DNA from: Aliikangiella marina
GTDB lineage: Bacteria > Pseudomonadota > Gammaproteobacteria > Enterobacterales > Kangiellaceae
Reading direction: 5' to 3'
Assembly (NCBI RefSeq): GCF_007004765.1
Contig: NZ_VIKR01000005.1
Location: 124,001 to 188,000 of the forward strand
DNA length: 64,000 bases
Within the stretch, counting starts at the first letter, position 1. Every line of letters begins with the position of its first letter. Made by a program: the position numbers and the translations under genes. This document shows, piece after piece, positions 9,473-17,972 of the stretch. Under the pieces are notes generated by a model. That model saw only the letters and a list, made by a program, of their open reading frames with translations. It did no database searches and was not told the origin of the DNA.

Positions 9473-10081
9473 ATGTTGGGGAAAGGAAAAGCGATAGGTT
9501 TGCAAGATTTAGAGAAAGACTTAATTGCAGCGGCTAAAGAGGGTAGTGTCGGTGCTTTTGAGCAGCTTATTTCGCAGGTCGAGAAGAAAATGCTGAGTGT
9601 TGCGGCTGGGTTGGCGACGTCTCCAGAAGAAGCGGAAGATGTATATCAAGAAGCCATGATTAACGCCTTTAACGCGTTGCCAAAATTCCGCTTGGAAAGT
9701 CAGTTTAGTACTTGGCTATATCGGATCGTCGTGAATACAGCGATTAGTTACCGGCGAAAGGTGAAAAACAAATTAGCCAGTTTGATGAGCCATGATAAGT
9801 CAGTTTACGACGACAGCCAAGAGTCGGTATCTGGTGAAAAGTATGGAATTTATCATAACCCAGAAGCGCAATTAGTGAATGAGCAATTGAGTTATGCAAT
9901 TAACCAGGCAATGGCGAAATTAAGTGATAAAGAACGGATTGCATTCGTACTGTGTCATCAGCAAGAGTTTAAGATTTGCGATGCGGCAGAAGTGATGAGT
10001 TCGAGTGAAGGCACGGTAAAAAGTTATCTTTTTCGTGCGAGAGAAAAGATGCGCGCTGAGTTGCATTCTTTTGTGAGGTAA
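9473..10081 (+). CDS. ECF-family RNA polymerase sigma factor
   Basis: 202 residues from ATG at 9473, after AAAAAGG. Region 2 is clear: AEDVYQEAMINAFNALPKF (58-76) and the -10 binding STWLYRIVVNTAISYRRK. Region 4 has a good HTH: LSDKERIAFVLCHQQEFKICDAAEVM followed by GTVKSYLFRAREKMR. It directs RNA polymerase to a stress or envelope regulon. The anti-sigma gene starts 8 bp after its stop, followed by the DUF4097 gene, so the three form one operon and the sigma factor probably controls it. Confidence 0.93.
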   Translation: MLGKGKAIGLQDLEKDLIAAAKEGSVGAFEQLISQVEKKMLSVAAGLATSPEEAEDVYQEAMINAFNALPKFRLESQFSTWLYRIVVNTAISYRRKVKNKLASLMSHDKSVYDDSQESVSGEKYGIYHNPEAQLVNEQLSYAINQAMAKLSDKERIAFVLCHQQEFKICDAAEVMSSSEGTVKSYLFRAREKMRAELHSFVR

Positions 10082-10089
10082 GAAGAGAA

Positions 10090-11064
10090 ATGAACGAGCA
10101 ACAATTAATTCAACAAGATGACGAGCTTATTGTCGCTTATCTATACGATGAATTAAGCGAACAAAGTAGAGAAGCGTTCGAAAAACGCTTACAAAATGAT
10201 CCAAGCTTTTGCGAGAAATATAATCAACATTCGCAATTAGACCAGCTCATGAGTAGAGGTAATCAACCCATTATCTCGGATCAACGAGCAGATGCCGTTC
10301 GCTGGTCATTACAACGAAAATTACGCAAAGAAGCCGCGAAAAGACAATCGAAGGCTGGATGGTTACAAAATCTTTGGACTGGCCAAGTCAGTTTTAAATA
10401 TCAATTTGCGAGTATGGTCGCGACTTTCGCTCTCGGTTTTTATGTCGCCGGCGAAAGAGAAGTTATTATTCAGCCCGTTGCAGACAATTCGCAACAATCC
10501 GAACTATTAGCATTTGTTGAGAAGGATGATCTTCATATTACGGATATGCAATTAAAACAAGTTGATACGCAAAGTGGTGATATTCAAGTTGTTTATTCTT
10601 TAGCTTCGCGTACTCAATTAGATGCTAATTTATCCAATCAAAAGGTCCAAGGTCTTTTAGCAAAAACGATGCAGGATGATGTTAGCGATTCGACTCGTCT
10701 GGACCTCGTTGATTTATTGAAAGATTATTCAAACACTCAATCAGTGAGAAATGCTTTGAGTCATAGCTTACTCAATGATCCTAATCCTGGCGTTAGGATG
10801 GTAGCCGCTGAATCCTTAGCCAAAATTTCTCATGACGAAAATGTTCGCGATGTTTTGAGGGTAGCACTTCAAGGCGATGTTAACCCCGGTGTGAGAGTCG
10901 AAGCTTTCCAAGCTTTAATCCAGCATCTAGATGATAAAAAAACCATAGAAGTTTTGAAAAACCACAGTGCGAATGACAGTAATTTATATATTCGTAACCA
11001 AGTTAAGACTCTGTTTGATTTAGAGCGACCTGTGGTCAAGGAACAACAGGAAATAAATATTTAA
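10090..11064 (+). CDS. Membrane anti-sigma factor with HEAT repeats
   Basis: 324 residues. The cytoplasmic N-terminus (LIVAYLYDELSEQSREAFEKRL, 13-34) is like the zinc-free anti-sigma domain, lacking the HxxxCxxC motif. One membrane helix at about 105-121 leads to a periplasmic part. Residues about 205-310 contain three HEAT-like repeats (NPGVRMVAAESLAKI, NPGVRVEAFQALIQ, NLYIRNQVKTLF), helical protein-binding repeats. Its position right after the sigma gene supports sequestration of that sigma factor. HEAT repeats on the periplasmic side could sense a partner such as the downstream DUF4097 protein (inference). Possible translational coupling given the 8-bp gap. Confidence 0.85.
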   Translation: MNEQQLIQQDDELIVAYLYDELSEQSREAFEKRLQNDPSFCEKYNQHSQLDQLMSRGNQPIISDQRADAVRWSLQRKLRKEAAKRQSKAGWLQNLWTGQVSFKYQFASMVATFALGFYVAGEREVIIQPVADNSQQSELLAFVEKDDLHITDMQLKQVDTQSGDIQVVYSLASRTQLDANLSNQKVQGLLAKTMQDDVSDSTRLDLVDLLKDYSNTQSVRNALSHSLLNDPNPGVRMVAAESLAKISHDENVRDVLRVALQGDVNPGVRVEAFQALIQHLDDKKTIEVLKNHSANDSNLYIRNQVKTLFDLERPVVKEQQEINI

Positions 11065-11080
11065 TTTTAAGTAGTATTAT

Positions 11081-11087
11081 TAAGGTG
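11081..11087 (+). promoter_or_regulatory. Ribosome binding site choosing the ATG at 11094
   Basis: TAAGGTG ends 6 nt before ATG 11094. The in-frame GTG at 11085 lies inside this site, so ATG 11094 is the better start. Confidence 0.7.
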
Positions 11088-11093
11088 AAACCC

Positions 11094-12296
11094 ATGTTTA
11101 AAAAAGTTACTTATCCAGTCTTTGTCCTTATGGGATTGCTACTAACATTAAATGTTAGTGCTAAATCAGAAACTATTGAAAGAGAGTTTTCAGTTGCCAC
11201 TGGTGGTCAGTTAGTTATTGACAGTGATCGTGGTTCAATTGAGATAGAATCATGGAATAACGATCAAGTTGATGTCGAAGTAAGAAAGTCAGCAAGCAGT
11301 CAAAGTAAGCTGGATGACTTTAGAGTTGAAATCGAAAATCGCGGCGATAATGTTTATATTAACGGCGATGGCGACGGATGGAATAGTAATGTACGCGTTA
11401 AATACATTGTCAAAGTCCCTAAAAAATATAACCTTGATTTAAAAACCGGTGGCGGTTCTATTAAAGTTGATGATATGGCTGGAAACATTAAATTACATAC
11501 CAGTGGCGGTAGCTTAAAAATCGGTAATGTCGATGGTGGTAACGTTGATGCTCATACTTCTGGTGGAAGTATCAAAGTTGGTGACGTGAAAGGTAATTTA
11601 AAAGTTGATACATCAGGAGGTTCTATTCGCTTGGGTCATGTGACGGGAAAAGCGACTGTCGATACGTCCGGAGGTTCGATTAGCATTGAAAGTGGCGGTG
11701 AAGATATTGCTGCAGACACATCGGGTGGTTCTATTAAAATTGGACCATCTGAAGGGAATGTCAAAGCAGAAACTTCAGGTGGTTCGATAAAGATTGGTAC
11801 CGCCAAAGGTGATGTTGACGCGGATACTTCAGGGGGTTCAGTAAAAGTAGAGGGTGCCGGCGGTAAAGTCCGAGTAGAGTCTTCTGGTGGTAGTCTATAT
11901 GTAGGCAGTAGCGGCGGTCCTGTCTATGCGGATACCGCAGGCGGAAGTATCAAAATCTACAAAGCTCGCGGTGCGATTAATGCTGAGACTTCAGGTGGTT
12001 CTATTGTTGCGGAAATGATTGAGACCGATAACAGTAAAGACCAGAGCGTTAGTTTAGATTCATCTGGTGGAGATTTAACTATTTACTTACCAGAAACAAT
12101 AGCTGCGACAGTTTCAGCATCACTGAGAGTGACGCGTAATTCGCGAAGAGACTACAAAATCTATTCTGATTTTCCACTCACCATTAAAGGCGAAGACAGC
12201 AAACGAATCACCGCTGAAGGTGACCTTGGTGGCGGTGGTGATAGAGTGAGATTAACCACAACTAATGGTGATATTTATATTAAAAAACTCGATTAG
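11094..12296 (+). CDS. Exported DUF4097 beta-helix protein
   Basis: 400 residues from ATG 11094, beginning with a signal peptide (MFKKVTYPVFVLMGLLLTLNVSA). The mature protein has about twelve rungs of a repeat of 18-20 residues built around (D/E/H)TSGGSIKI, characteristic of DUF4097/DUF4098 right-handed beta-helix (adhesin-like) domains, and ends with another GDIYI strand. Such proteins are often encoded with ECF sigma/anti-sigma pairs; the function is unknown, probably envelope-associated. It is the third gene of the sigma operon, 20-30 bp after the anti-sigma gene, and is followed by a strong terminator. The DNA repeats themselves could permit rung loss or gain. Confidence 0.85.
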   Translation: MFKKVTYPVFVLMGLLLTLNVSAKSETIEREFSVATGGQLVIDSDRGSIEIESWNNDQVDVEVRKSASSQSKLDDFRVEIENRGDNVYINGDGDGWNSNVRVKYIVKVPKKYNLDLKTGGGSIKVDDMAGNIKLHTSGGSLKIGNVDGGNVDAHTSGGSIKVGDVKGNLKVDTSGGSIRLGHVTGKATVDTSGGSISIESGGEDIAADTSGGSIKIGPSEGNVKAETSGGSIKIGTAKGDVDADTSGGSVKVEGAGGKVRVESSGGSLYVGSSGGPVYADTAGGSIKIYKARGAINAETSGGSIVAEMIETDNSKDQSVSLDSSGGDLTIYLPETIAATVSASLRVTRNSRRDYKIYSDFPLTIKGEDSKRITAEGDLGGGGDRVRLTTTNGDIYIKKLD

Positions 12297-12322
12297 AATA
12301 AATCAACTAGAATAAATGGATT

Positions 12323-12352
12323 AAAAAGCCCGGCTAAACCGGGCTTTTTTTT
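12323..12352 (+). terminator. Rho-independent terminator of the sigma operon
   Basis: AAAAAGCCCGG, loop CTAAA, CCGGGCTTTTT with a T-run of eight; 11-bp stem. Confidence 0.93.
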
Positions 12353-12722
12353 ACCTTACTTTTAGACTTCTTTAGTTATGCCAACGCTTAATTGATTGAT
12401 TTGTTGTGTTCAATTTTGGAAGGATTAACTGTGATTAGTTTTGGGCAGGTTTAGTAATTAGAGATAGAAAAGAAAGCGAAAGAAAGGCAAGATAAATAGC
12501 GTAATTCGATTATTTTTACCCATTAAGTTTAGACCTCAAGAAAGCTAAAAAAATAGTTAAGGGGCAAGCATTAATGTAGATAAGCGGACTATATTAAGCG
12601 CTATCTATAAGAAGTCTATTAAGAATTTGTTTAAAGCACTTGCTAATATGAGTGAAAAAATTGCAGCGTTAATTTTAAGCTTAATTTAACGAAAGCGTCG
12701 ATAAAGTTAACGATCGGGCGAT
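12353..12722. other. Intergenic stretch without a recognised gene
   Basis: AT-rich, about 370 bp between two terminators. The 100-residue open frame at 12643-12945 (minus) overlaps the real secreted-protein gene in another frame and is not supported. No repeat or RNA structure recognised. Confidence 0.5.
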
Positions 12723-12757
12723 AAAAAAGGAAGTCTACGGGGATAAGGTAGACTTCC
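12723..12757 (-). terminator. Terminator of the DUF3718-like gene
   Basis: Read on the minus strand: GGAAGTCTAC, loop CTTATCCCC, GTAGACTTCC, then TTTTTTAT. Perfect 10-bp stem about 30 bp after the stop at 12788. Confidence 0.9.
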
Positions 12758-12787
12758 CTAAAAAGACAACCAGGGATAGTTGTATTT

Positions 12788-13186
12788 TTATTTGGCAGAC
12801 ATGCTCGCAGAAACGACGATAGTTTTTGACGTGTTAATTGGTTGAGTGTTGGCAATATCCTGTCTGATAAGAATATTTTGATCGAGGTATTTACTGATAA
12901 ATTTTGCAGACTTTTCTGCGCCATATTGGCGAGCAAATTTGGCAATATTCACATCATTACAGGTTAACTTATTCGCAAACAATTGATGATCTCTCACTTT
13001 AACTAACGACGTTGTACGATAGTTTTCAACAAGCGATTTATAATCTTGTACATTATTTGACGCAGCGGCGATACACATCGCCGTTTCTTTTGTTTTATCT
13101 CCGGCGATAAATTGCTGGCTACCTGCCATTGCTACTGAAGTTCCTGCTAAACCAACTGCTAACACACTAAGTTTTAAAAGTTTCAT
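12788..13186 (-). CDS. Small exported protein, DUF3718-like
   Basis: 132 residues with a clear signal peptide (MKLLKLSVLAVGLAGTSVAMA, 1-21) and a strong GGAG ribosome site 7 nt before ATG 13186. The mature part has two Cys (in AMCIAAA and KLTCNDVNIAKFARQYGA), a spacing and flanking sequence I associate with DUF3718, small periplasmic proteins of Alteromonas/Shewanella-type bacteria. No function known. Single gene with its own terminator; an AT-rich region with seven TTGAATT motifs lies 250-370 bp upstream. Confidence 0.7.
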   Translation of the reverse strand: MKLLKLSVLAVGLAGTSVAMAGSQQFIAGDKTKETAMCIAAASNNVQDYKSLVENYRTTSLVKVRDHQLFANKLTCNDVNIAKFARQYGAEKSAKFISKYLDQNILIRQDIANTQPINTSKTIVVSASMSAK

Positions 13187-13439
13187 GATAAACTCCTTAT
13201 CAATAAATAGACTGGAAACTGGGCTGCGATAAACTCAATCAATCCTGGAATAAATCAATAATGCGTATCGCAGCTCGTGAGATAAACGTAGCATTCATAT
13301 CAGGCCTTGCCTAGAGCCTGGACACTGGGTGTAACATAGGAACAAAAGTATTTAAAAATAGAATTATTCTGTCATACAATGAACACTTAAAAAAATATGT
13401 TGAGAAGATTGATTACGACAAGAATACGTATTGATAATA

Positions 13440-13555
13440 TTGAATTACGATTAAAAGTATTTTGAATTCAATAAATTCAATTCAGTTAACGATTAATTGT
13501 GAATTTAATCGATTAATTTTTTTTACAAAATAATTCAAATTCAACATCTTGAATT
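13440..13555. repeat. Cluster of TTGAATT/AATTCAA motifs
   Basis: Seven copies on either strand (starting at 13440, 13462, 13465, 13474, 13532, 13538, 13549), including the palindrome TTGAATTCAA at 13462-13471. It sits in the 417-bp gap 13187-13603, upstream of the DUF3718-like gene and downstream of the helicase. Very AT-rich; may be a regulator or nucleoid-protein site cluster. Confidence 0.5.
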
Positions 13556-13603
13556 ATCTTAAGATAAACTCACTCATTGTATACAATATCGCAAATTGTA
13601 AGT

Positions 13604-16267
13604 CTATTGCCAACGATCCTGACGTTTTACTTCCTCCGAAAATAGAGATGAGAATGCCCGCATTTTTGCTTTAATTAAATGCTGCCGCCCTTGCGGAGAG
13701 CGAGTATAAATTAACTCGGTCGGGCATACATATTTGCACCAAGCAAGATAAAAAGTTTGCGCGAGCTCTTTTTTGGTTGCTAGCTTCATTGGAACTGCGT
13801 GGTAGTCATCTTTTTGAAATCCCAAGAATCCACTTTCCCGGATGATTATGTATCTTGGGTTATCAATGGGAGATAATATTTCATTCAAGCAATCAGCAAA
13901 AAGCGAACTTTCATAAAATGTTGCGCCGATGAGTCCGAGATAAAACGAACCATCGTCAGCACGAACACTATTGACTTTTAAGCGACGAAAAGATGTTTGT
14001 ATCTGTCCTGTTTGACATAGTGCTGCACAAAGTGCCTTACCGATTTGCTTTAAAGAACCATCGACAGGTGAATGCCAAATGAGCCCTTTAACGGCTTTAA
14101 TCGTGGTTGGCAGTTTAAACGATACTAAAGCGATAATACCGAGTGTTAATGTCCAGTATATGGATTGATCTGAAATAAGACCAAAAGCGACGGTTTCTAG
14201 CAAAATTCCTATCACGAGAACGAGTTGCCACCAGAGCTTATGAAATGAATTTTTAAAGTGATAAAACTGTATTTTATTAGTGTTTGGCGCTTTAACTGAA
14301 GGAAGTACTCGCGCATTTTCATCGATGGTCAAAGCATCTTGCCAACGAGAAGCGATTTTTTTACGATTTCTAAAGCGCCAAATCATTTGCCAGTTGTTAT
14401 TTCTTTCTGCATATCGAGCACTATTTATTTGAACTAAATTATTGAGTCCGGTTGTATTTAATCGAGCAAAGCCGCTTTCAATGGTGGGTTTCTTTTCGGA
14501 TAAGCCAACAAAAGTCTCAAATCGTTTTTTGAGATCATAATAGTCGCTTAAGCCACACGGTGATTGAGTATCAATGGCGACTAAGTGCCAGATACTGCTG
14601 ATCTTATCTGGTCGGTTTTTGTCTAACCTGATAGCTCTACCGCGCATTTGATTAGTTAGCATAAAAGAACCAACAGCACTTGCTAATATCAGTGAATTAA
14701 TCGCTGGTGCGTCCCAGCCTTCGCCCAGCAGTGATCGGGTTCCTACCAGTACTTTTAAGTCTCCTTGCATGAGTAATTCAGTAAATGCATGAGTTAATTG
14801 ATTCAGTGGACCGGTGACTACTGAAACTCGGCCCAAATGATCAAAATCCTCAAACTGACATTTTTCTACTTGCAGGTGTTCTTTAAGCTTACCGACGAGT
14901 TCATAAGAAATGAGGCATAGTCGACCGGTCAAAAGGCCGATTTTATCGCGAATCGGCGAATCAAGAACTAACCCTTGATAGATTGGCCAAGCGCCTAACG
15001 TAACCCGACCAATTTTAGTTTCACCGACTAATCCTTCGTCACGAATGTAGTCAGTCAAAATAACTTGGCGAAGATTATTTTGACGTTTTTTTAATTCGAG
15101 TTTGTGAATTTGTAAACACCCTTTGACCTTTGAAGGTGATTGACTGAGTGTTCGAAGTATTTTTTTTGAAAAAGCGACCGATAACTCTTTTTTGTGAAGT
15201 AATTCAGTCGCGCGTAATTGCTTTTTGAGTTTTTCGATAAAATCCTGCTGGTTTCTATCGTGTTCAAAGGTGTTGGAAAACAAGGCTGATTCTATAATAA
15301 TCTGCCACCATTGGCGGGTAAGTTCAGGTATGTCTCGATTTGTTAGGTCAAGAATGGAAAGCAAGGTTTTTTGGATAGGCTTAGATGTCGCTTTACAAAA
15401 TACCAATAATGCCATCGCAACTTTTGGATGTTTGATGATTGATTGTTCATCAGCGTTATTCTGTAACCAAGGATGATTGTAAATAATGGTTTTGAACTCA
15501 GGGTTTGTTATTAAAGATTGACAGAGATTTTGCACACGAGATTCATGATCTTTAACGAGTTGCTTTTCGCTGGTTGTAATATCAACGGTCCAAATAAAGT
15601 CTTGATGTGGACACAAGGTTTTTGATTTGACTAACTCAGGAACCGATATTTCCTCGTCAATTGGCCCACAAAGTTTCTCATAGCGTATCCATTCATGGCC
15701 TTGAGCATCGTATGGCGGAGTTGCGGTAAGTGAAACTAAAACTAGCTCTGGAATAGAACTAAAAACGCGTTCAATTGCTTTCCACCACTCTGCCCGTAAG
15801 TGGTGAGCTTCATCCATAATAATAACCTGGATCGATTGCGCTTTTATTGTCTCAATAAAATTATCGACTTCGTCAATGTCGAGCGGTTCCTCGTCATCAA
15901 ATAATTCCGCTGCTGTTTCCTGGTTGAGTTCAGGCTTCATGCGACTGTGGAGCGCCTGGTAAGTGATTGAGGTTAAGGTTTTTGGTTTGTCGATATTATT
16001 ACTTACCCAGGCTAATTGACTCGTGGGCATATCGGTAAAATCAGAAAGTCGTGAAATCCATTGGTCACGAATGACCCGAGTCGGTGATAAAACTAATGTT
16101 TTTTTTCGTAAAAGCCGAAAAACCTCTAGTCCTAAAGTTGTTTTTCCGGCTCCCGGCGCGGCGACTACATGAAGCCGTTGGTCATCGAGATGATGATGTA
16201 CGGCTTTGAGGACTCTTGCCTGGTATGGGCGCCATGGATATTTAAATTTTAGGTCCGGAAACGTCAT
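13604..16267 (-). CDS. SF2 DEAH-box helicase-like ATPase with a C-terminal membrane hairpin
   Basis: 887 residues. The helicase core is complete: Q-like RPYQARVL (13-20), Walker A APGAGKTT (37-44), motif Ia LSPTRVIRDQW, DEAH (152-155), motif III SLTATPP (179-185), motif V GTRSLLGEGWDAPAINSLI, and motif VI QMRGRAIRLDK. It resembles the restriction-subunit/ERCC3-like SF2 branch (ResIII). Between III and V lies a long helical insertion of about 250 residues. Unusually, residues about 677-722 form two hydrophobic helices (LVLVIGILLETVAFGLI, WTLTLGIIALVSF), followed by about 165 residues without known motifs. It should act on DNA or RNA using ATP, possibly at the membrane. No nuclease or methylase partner adjoins it, so a defence role is not shown. 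Confidence 0.85.
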   Translation of the reverse strand: MTFPDLKFKYPWRPYQARVLKAVHHHLDDQRLHVVAAPGAGKTTLGLEVFRLLRKKTLVLSPTRVIRDQWISRLSDFTDMPTSQLAWVSNNIDKPKTLTSITYQALHSRMKPELNQETAAELFDDEEPLDIDEVDNFIETIKAQSIQVIIMDEAHHLRAEWWKAIERVFSSIPELVLVSLTATPPYDAQGHEWIRYEKLCGPIDEEISVPELVKSKTLCPHQDFIWTVDITTSEKQLVKDHESRVQNLCQSLITNPEFKTIIYNHPWLQNNADEQSIIKHPKVAMALLVFCKATSKPIQKTLLSILDLTNRDIPELTRQWWQIIIESALFSNTFEHDRNQQDFIEKLKKQLRATELLHKKELSVAFSKKILRTLSQSPSKVKGCLQIHKLELKKRQNNLRQVILTDYIRDEGLVGETKIGRVTLGAWPIYQGLVLDSPIRDKIGLLTGRLCLISYELVGKLKEHLQVEKCQFEDFDHLGRVSVVTGPLNQLTHAFTELLMQGDLKVLVGTRSLLGEGWDAPAINSLILASAVGSFMLTNQMRGRAIRLDKNRPDKISSIWHLVAIDTQSPCGLSDYYDLKKRFETFVGLSEKKPTIESGFARLNTTGLNNLVQINSARYAERNNNWQMIWRFRNRKKIASRWQDALTIDENARVLPSVKAPNTNKIQFYHFKNSFHKLWWQLVLVIGILLETVAFGLISDQSIYWTLTLGIIALVSFKLPTTIKAVKGLIWHSPVDGSLKQIGKALCAALCQTGQIQTSFRRLKVNSVRADDGSFYLGLIGATFYESSLFADCLNEILSPIDNPRYIIIRESGFLGFQKDDYHAVPMKLATKKELAQTFYLAWCKYVCPTELIYTRSPQGRQHLIKAKMRAFSSLFSEEVKRQDRWQ

Positions 16268-16450
16268 ATCATTTTCTTATTTTTGTATTAGGAAGTGAGT
16301 AAAAACGATTTCAATTGGATAATTATCGCATTATTAGAATAAAAATTAATTCATTTAAATCATATCAAGCTTATCTAAGGAGTTACGCTTATTAATGATA
16401 AATATTCCCCCATAATAAAGAGGAAGCAAACGAAGTAATTAAATAGTAAC

Positions 16451-16828
16451 GTGTCAATCTTGGATTTAGAAGAGCGCCGAATAGCGCCACGGTTTGAAGT
16501 GGCTCTTCCGGGACAGCTAACAACCGAAGCTAACCATCTTGTTGAAATGGTAGTCTCAAATATTTCCTCGTCTGGGGTACAGCTTGAGATGCAACAGCAC
16601 GAGATGCCACATCTATTACCCAATGACCATAGCCAAAATACTATGAGCCCCGTCGGCGTGAAGCTCTCAATTGATTTACAAGACCAATTGGATACCATTC
16701 ACATTCGTTGTGGTGTCGTGTACGTGCAACGAAAATCTCACAGCCATTGCATTGTTGGTTGTCGTTTTGAAAAGTTCTACGATAATGCAGGTCCGCGTTT
16801 GGAGTCTTTTATTGCTAACCAACGCTGA
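16451..16828 (+). CDS. PilZ domain protein
   Basis: 125 residues from GTG 16451. The c-di-GMP binding pattern is visible: ERRIAPRFEV (8-17, RxxxR-like) and SNISSSGVQLEM (the D/NxSxxG motif, with N for D). Single-domain PilZ proteins are c-di-GMP receptors that control motility, polysaccharide or surface processes by protein interaction. Two GGDEF-EAL proteins are encoded elsewhere in the window. It is followed at 57 bp by the DedA gene on the same strand. Confidence 0.85.
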   Translation: MSILDLEERRIAPRFEVALPGQLTTEANHLVEMVVSNISSSGVQLEMQQHEMPHLLPNDHSQNTMSPVGVKLSIDLQDQLDTIHIRCGVVYVQRKSHSHCIVGCRFEKFYDNAGPRLESFIANQR

Positions 16829-16885
16829 TCTAGTGTTGGTCGCTTTGAGTATATATTAGCAAGCCCTCGAATTTGCTTGTTATTA

Positions 16886-17482
16886 ATGGAATCCTTGCTT
16901 TATTTTATCAGTGAATACGGCCCTTTAAGCTATGGGCTTTTATTCGCTTATTGTGCGTTGAAGAGTGGTGCGTTGCCACTGTTTGCAGGCATAGCAGCAC
17001 ACTATGGTGCGCTGGAACTCTCTGCTGTTGCACTTTTTGTGTTTGCGGGTGGGTATTTAGGCGATGAAGCACGTTTTTATCTGGTGCGTCGATATGGCAC
17101 TGGCTTTGCCGATAACAGGCCAAAAATAAGAAAAGCATTAGATACCGCGAAGCGACTACTAGAAAGATATGGTTATGCTTATATATTTTTATATCGCTAT
17201 CCGAAAGGAATGCGCACTGTTGGCGCTCTGCCGGTCGCGTTAACAGCCATTAGTTGGCGATCATTTACATTAATCAATGCGGCTTCTGCAGTGTTATGGA
17301 CGATAGTGATGGTCGGTTTAGGTTATGTTTTTGGCAGTACTATTGAGCACGCGATTAGCCAAAACTGGGGTGGATTTAGCATTGCCTTGTTGGTTATCTT
17401 CCTAGCTGTGAGCTATATTGCTTGGTTGAAAGTGATCAATCAAACGACTAAAAAAGACTCCCTTATTGAAGAACGCCCTTAG
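16886..17482 (+). CDS. DedA / VTT-domain membrane protein
   Basis: About 198 residues from ATG 16886; an in-frame TTG at 16877 is possible but less likely. Several membrane helices. The VTT/DedA signature is seen in GGYLGDEARFYLVRRYGTGF (about 54-73), FLYRYPKGMRTVGALPVAL (about 104-122, the conserved RF/R-x3-G-x-R segment) and the following SAVLWTIVMVGLGYVFGS. DedA proteins are phospholipid (for example undecaprenyl phosphate or PE) flippase-like proteins with roles in envelope homeostasis. No clear SD sequence. Confidence 0.85.
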   Translation: MESLLYFISEYGPLSYGLLFAYCALKSGALPLFAGIAAHYGALELSAVALFVFAGGYLGDEARFYLVRRYGTGFADNRPKIRKALDTAKRLLERYGYAYIFLYRYPKGMRTVGALPVALTAISWRSFTLINAASAVLWTIVMVGLGYVFGSTIEHAISQNWGGFSIALLVIFLAVSYIAWLKVINQTTKKDSLIEERP

Positions 17483-17592
17483 CGGCGTCCTCAGTATTTA
17501 ATTTATTTCCATTTCTTGTCAACCATTGGAAGGTTGAGCCGTTATATCAATCAACTGTCATGTAACGCCTGATTATTTTGTAGGGGATTACC

Positions 17593-17955
17593 ATGCTTAG
17601 GGTGATTTTTGTAACCGTGTTGAGCTTATCATTTTTGATTATTACAGGATGTGCACATCGTAATAAGCCCATTGTGGATACTCGGGGTGTAGATATGTCG
17701 GCTTACCGCCAAGATTGGTTTGAGTGCAACCAATATGCCCAGCAGGTCACCAATAAAGCGGGTGCAGGAGCCGTTGGTGGTGCAGTTGTTGGGGCAGCAG
17801 TGGGCGGCATTGTCGGTAATTCGGAGACCGCAAAAAAAGGTGCTGCGGTTGGTGCTCTGTCGGGAGCAATTAGAGGTCAGGCAAGGACTGGTTCAGAAAA
17901 AAGTGCGGTACTAAAAAATTGTTTAGCACAACGCGGTTATCGAGTCTTAAATTAA
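17593..17955 (+). CDS. Glycine-zipper outer-membrane lipoprotein
   Basis: 120 residues. Lipoprotein signal with lipobox IITGC (C20). Residues about 55-95 contain GxxxG repeats (GAGAVGGAVVGAAVGGIVGN and a second set GAAVGALSGAIRG), a glycine zipper that forms a membrane-inserting hairpin. Family members stabilise or stress-protect the outer membrane; the precise function is unknown. The next gene starts 17 bp later and is probably co-transcribed. Confidence 0.85.
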   Translation: MLRVIFVTVLSLSFLIITGCAHRNKPIVDTRGVDMSAYRQDWFECNQYAQQVTNKAGAGAVGGAVVGAAVGGIVGNSETAKKGAAVGALSGAIRGQARTGSEKSAVLKNCLAQRGYRVLN

Positions 17956-17972
17956 ATGCGAAAGGATTAGAC

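Noticed and set aside
12643-12945. 100-residue open frame on the minus strand
   Set aside because: It overlaps the signal-peptide-bearing DUF3718-like gene in another frame, spans that gene's terminator, and has no family features or ribosome site.
13604-16267. Restriction-modification or other defence system around the SF2 helicase
   Set aside because: No nuclease, methylase, or other defence gene adjoins it; neighbours are a small secreted protein and a PilZ protein.
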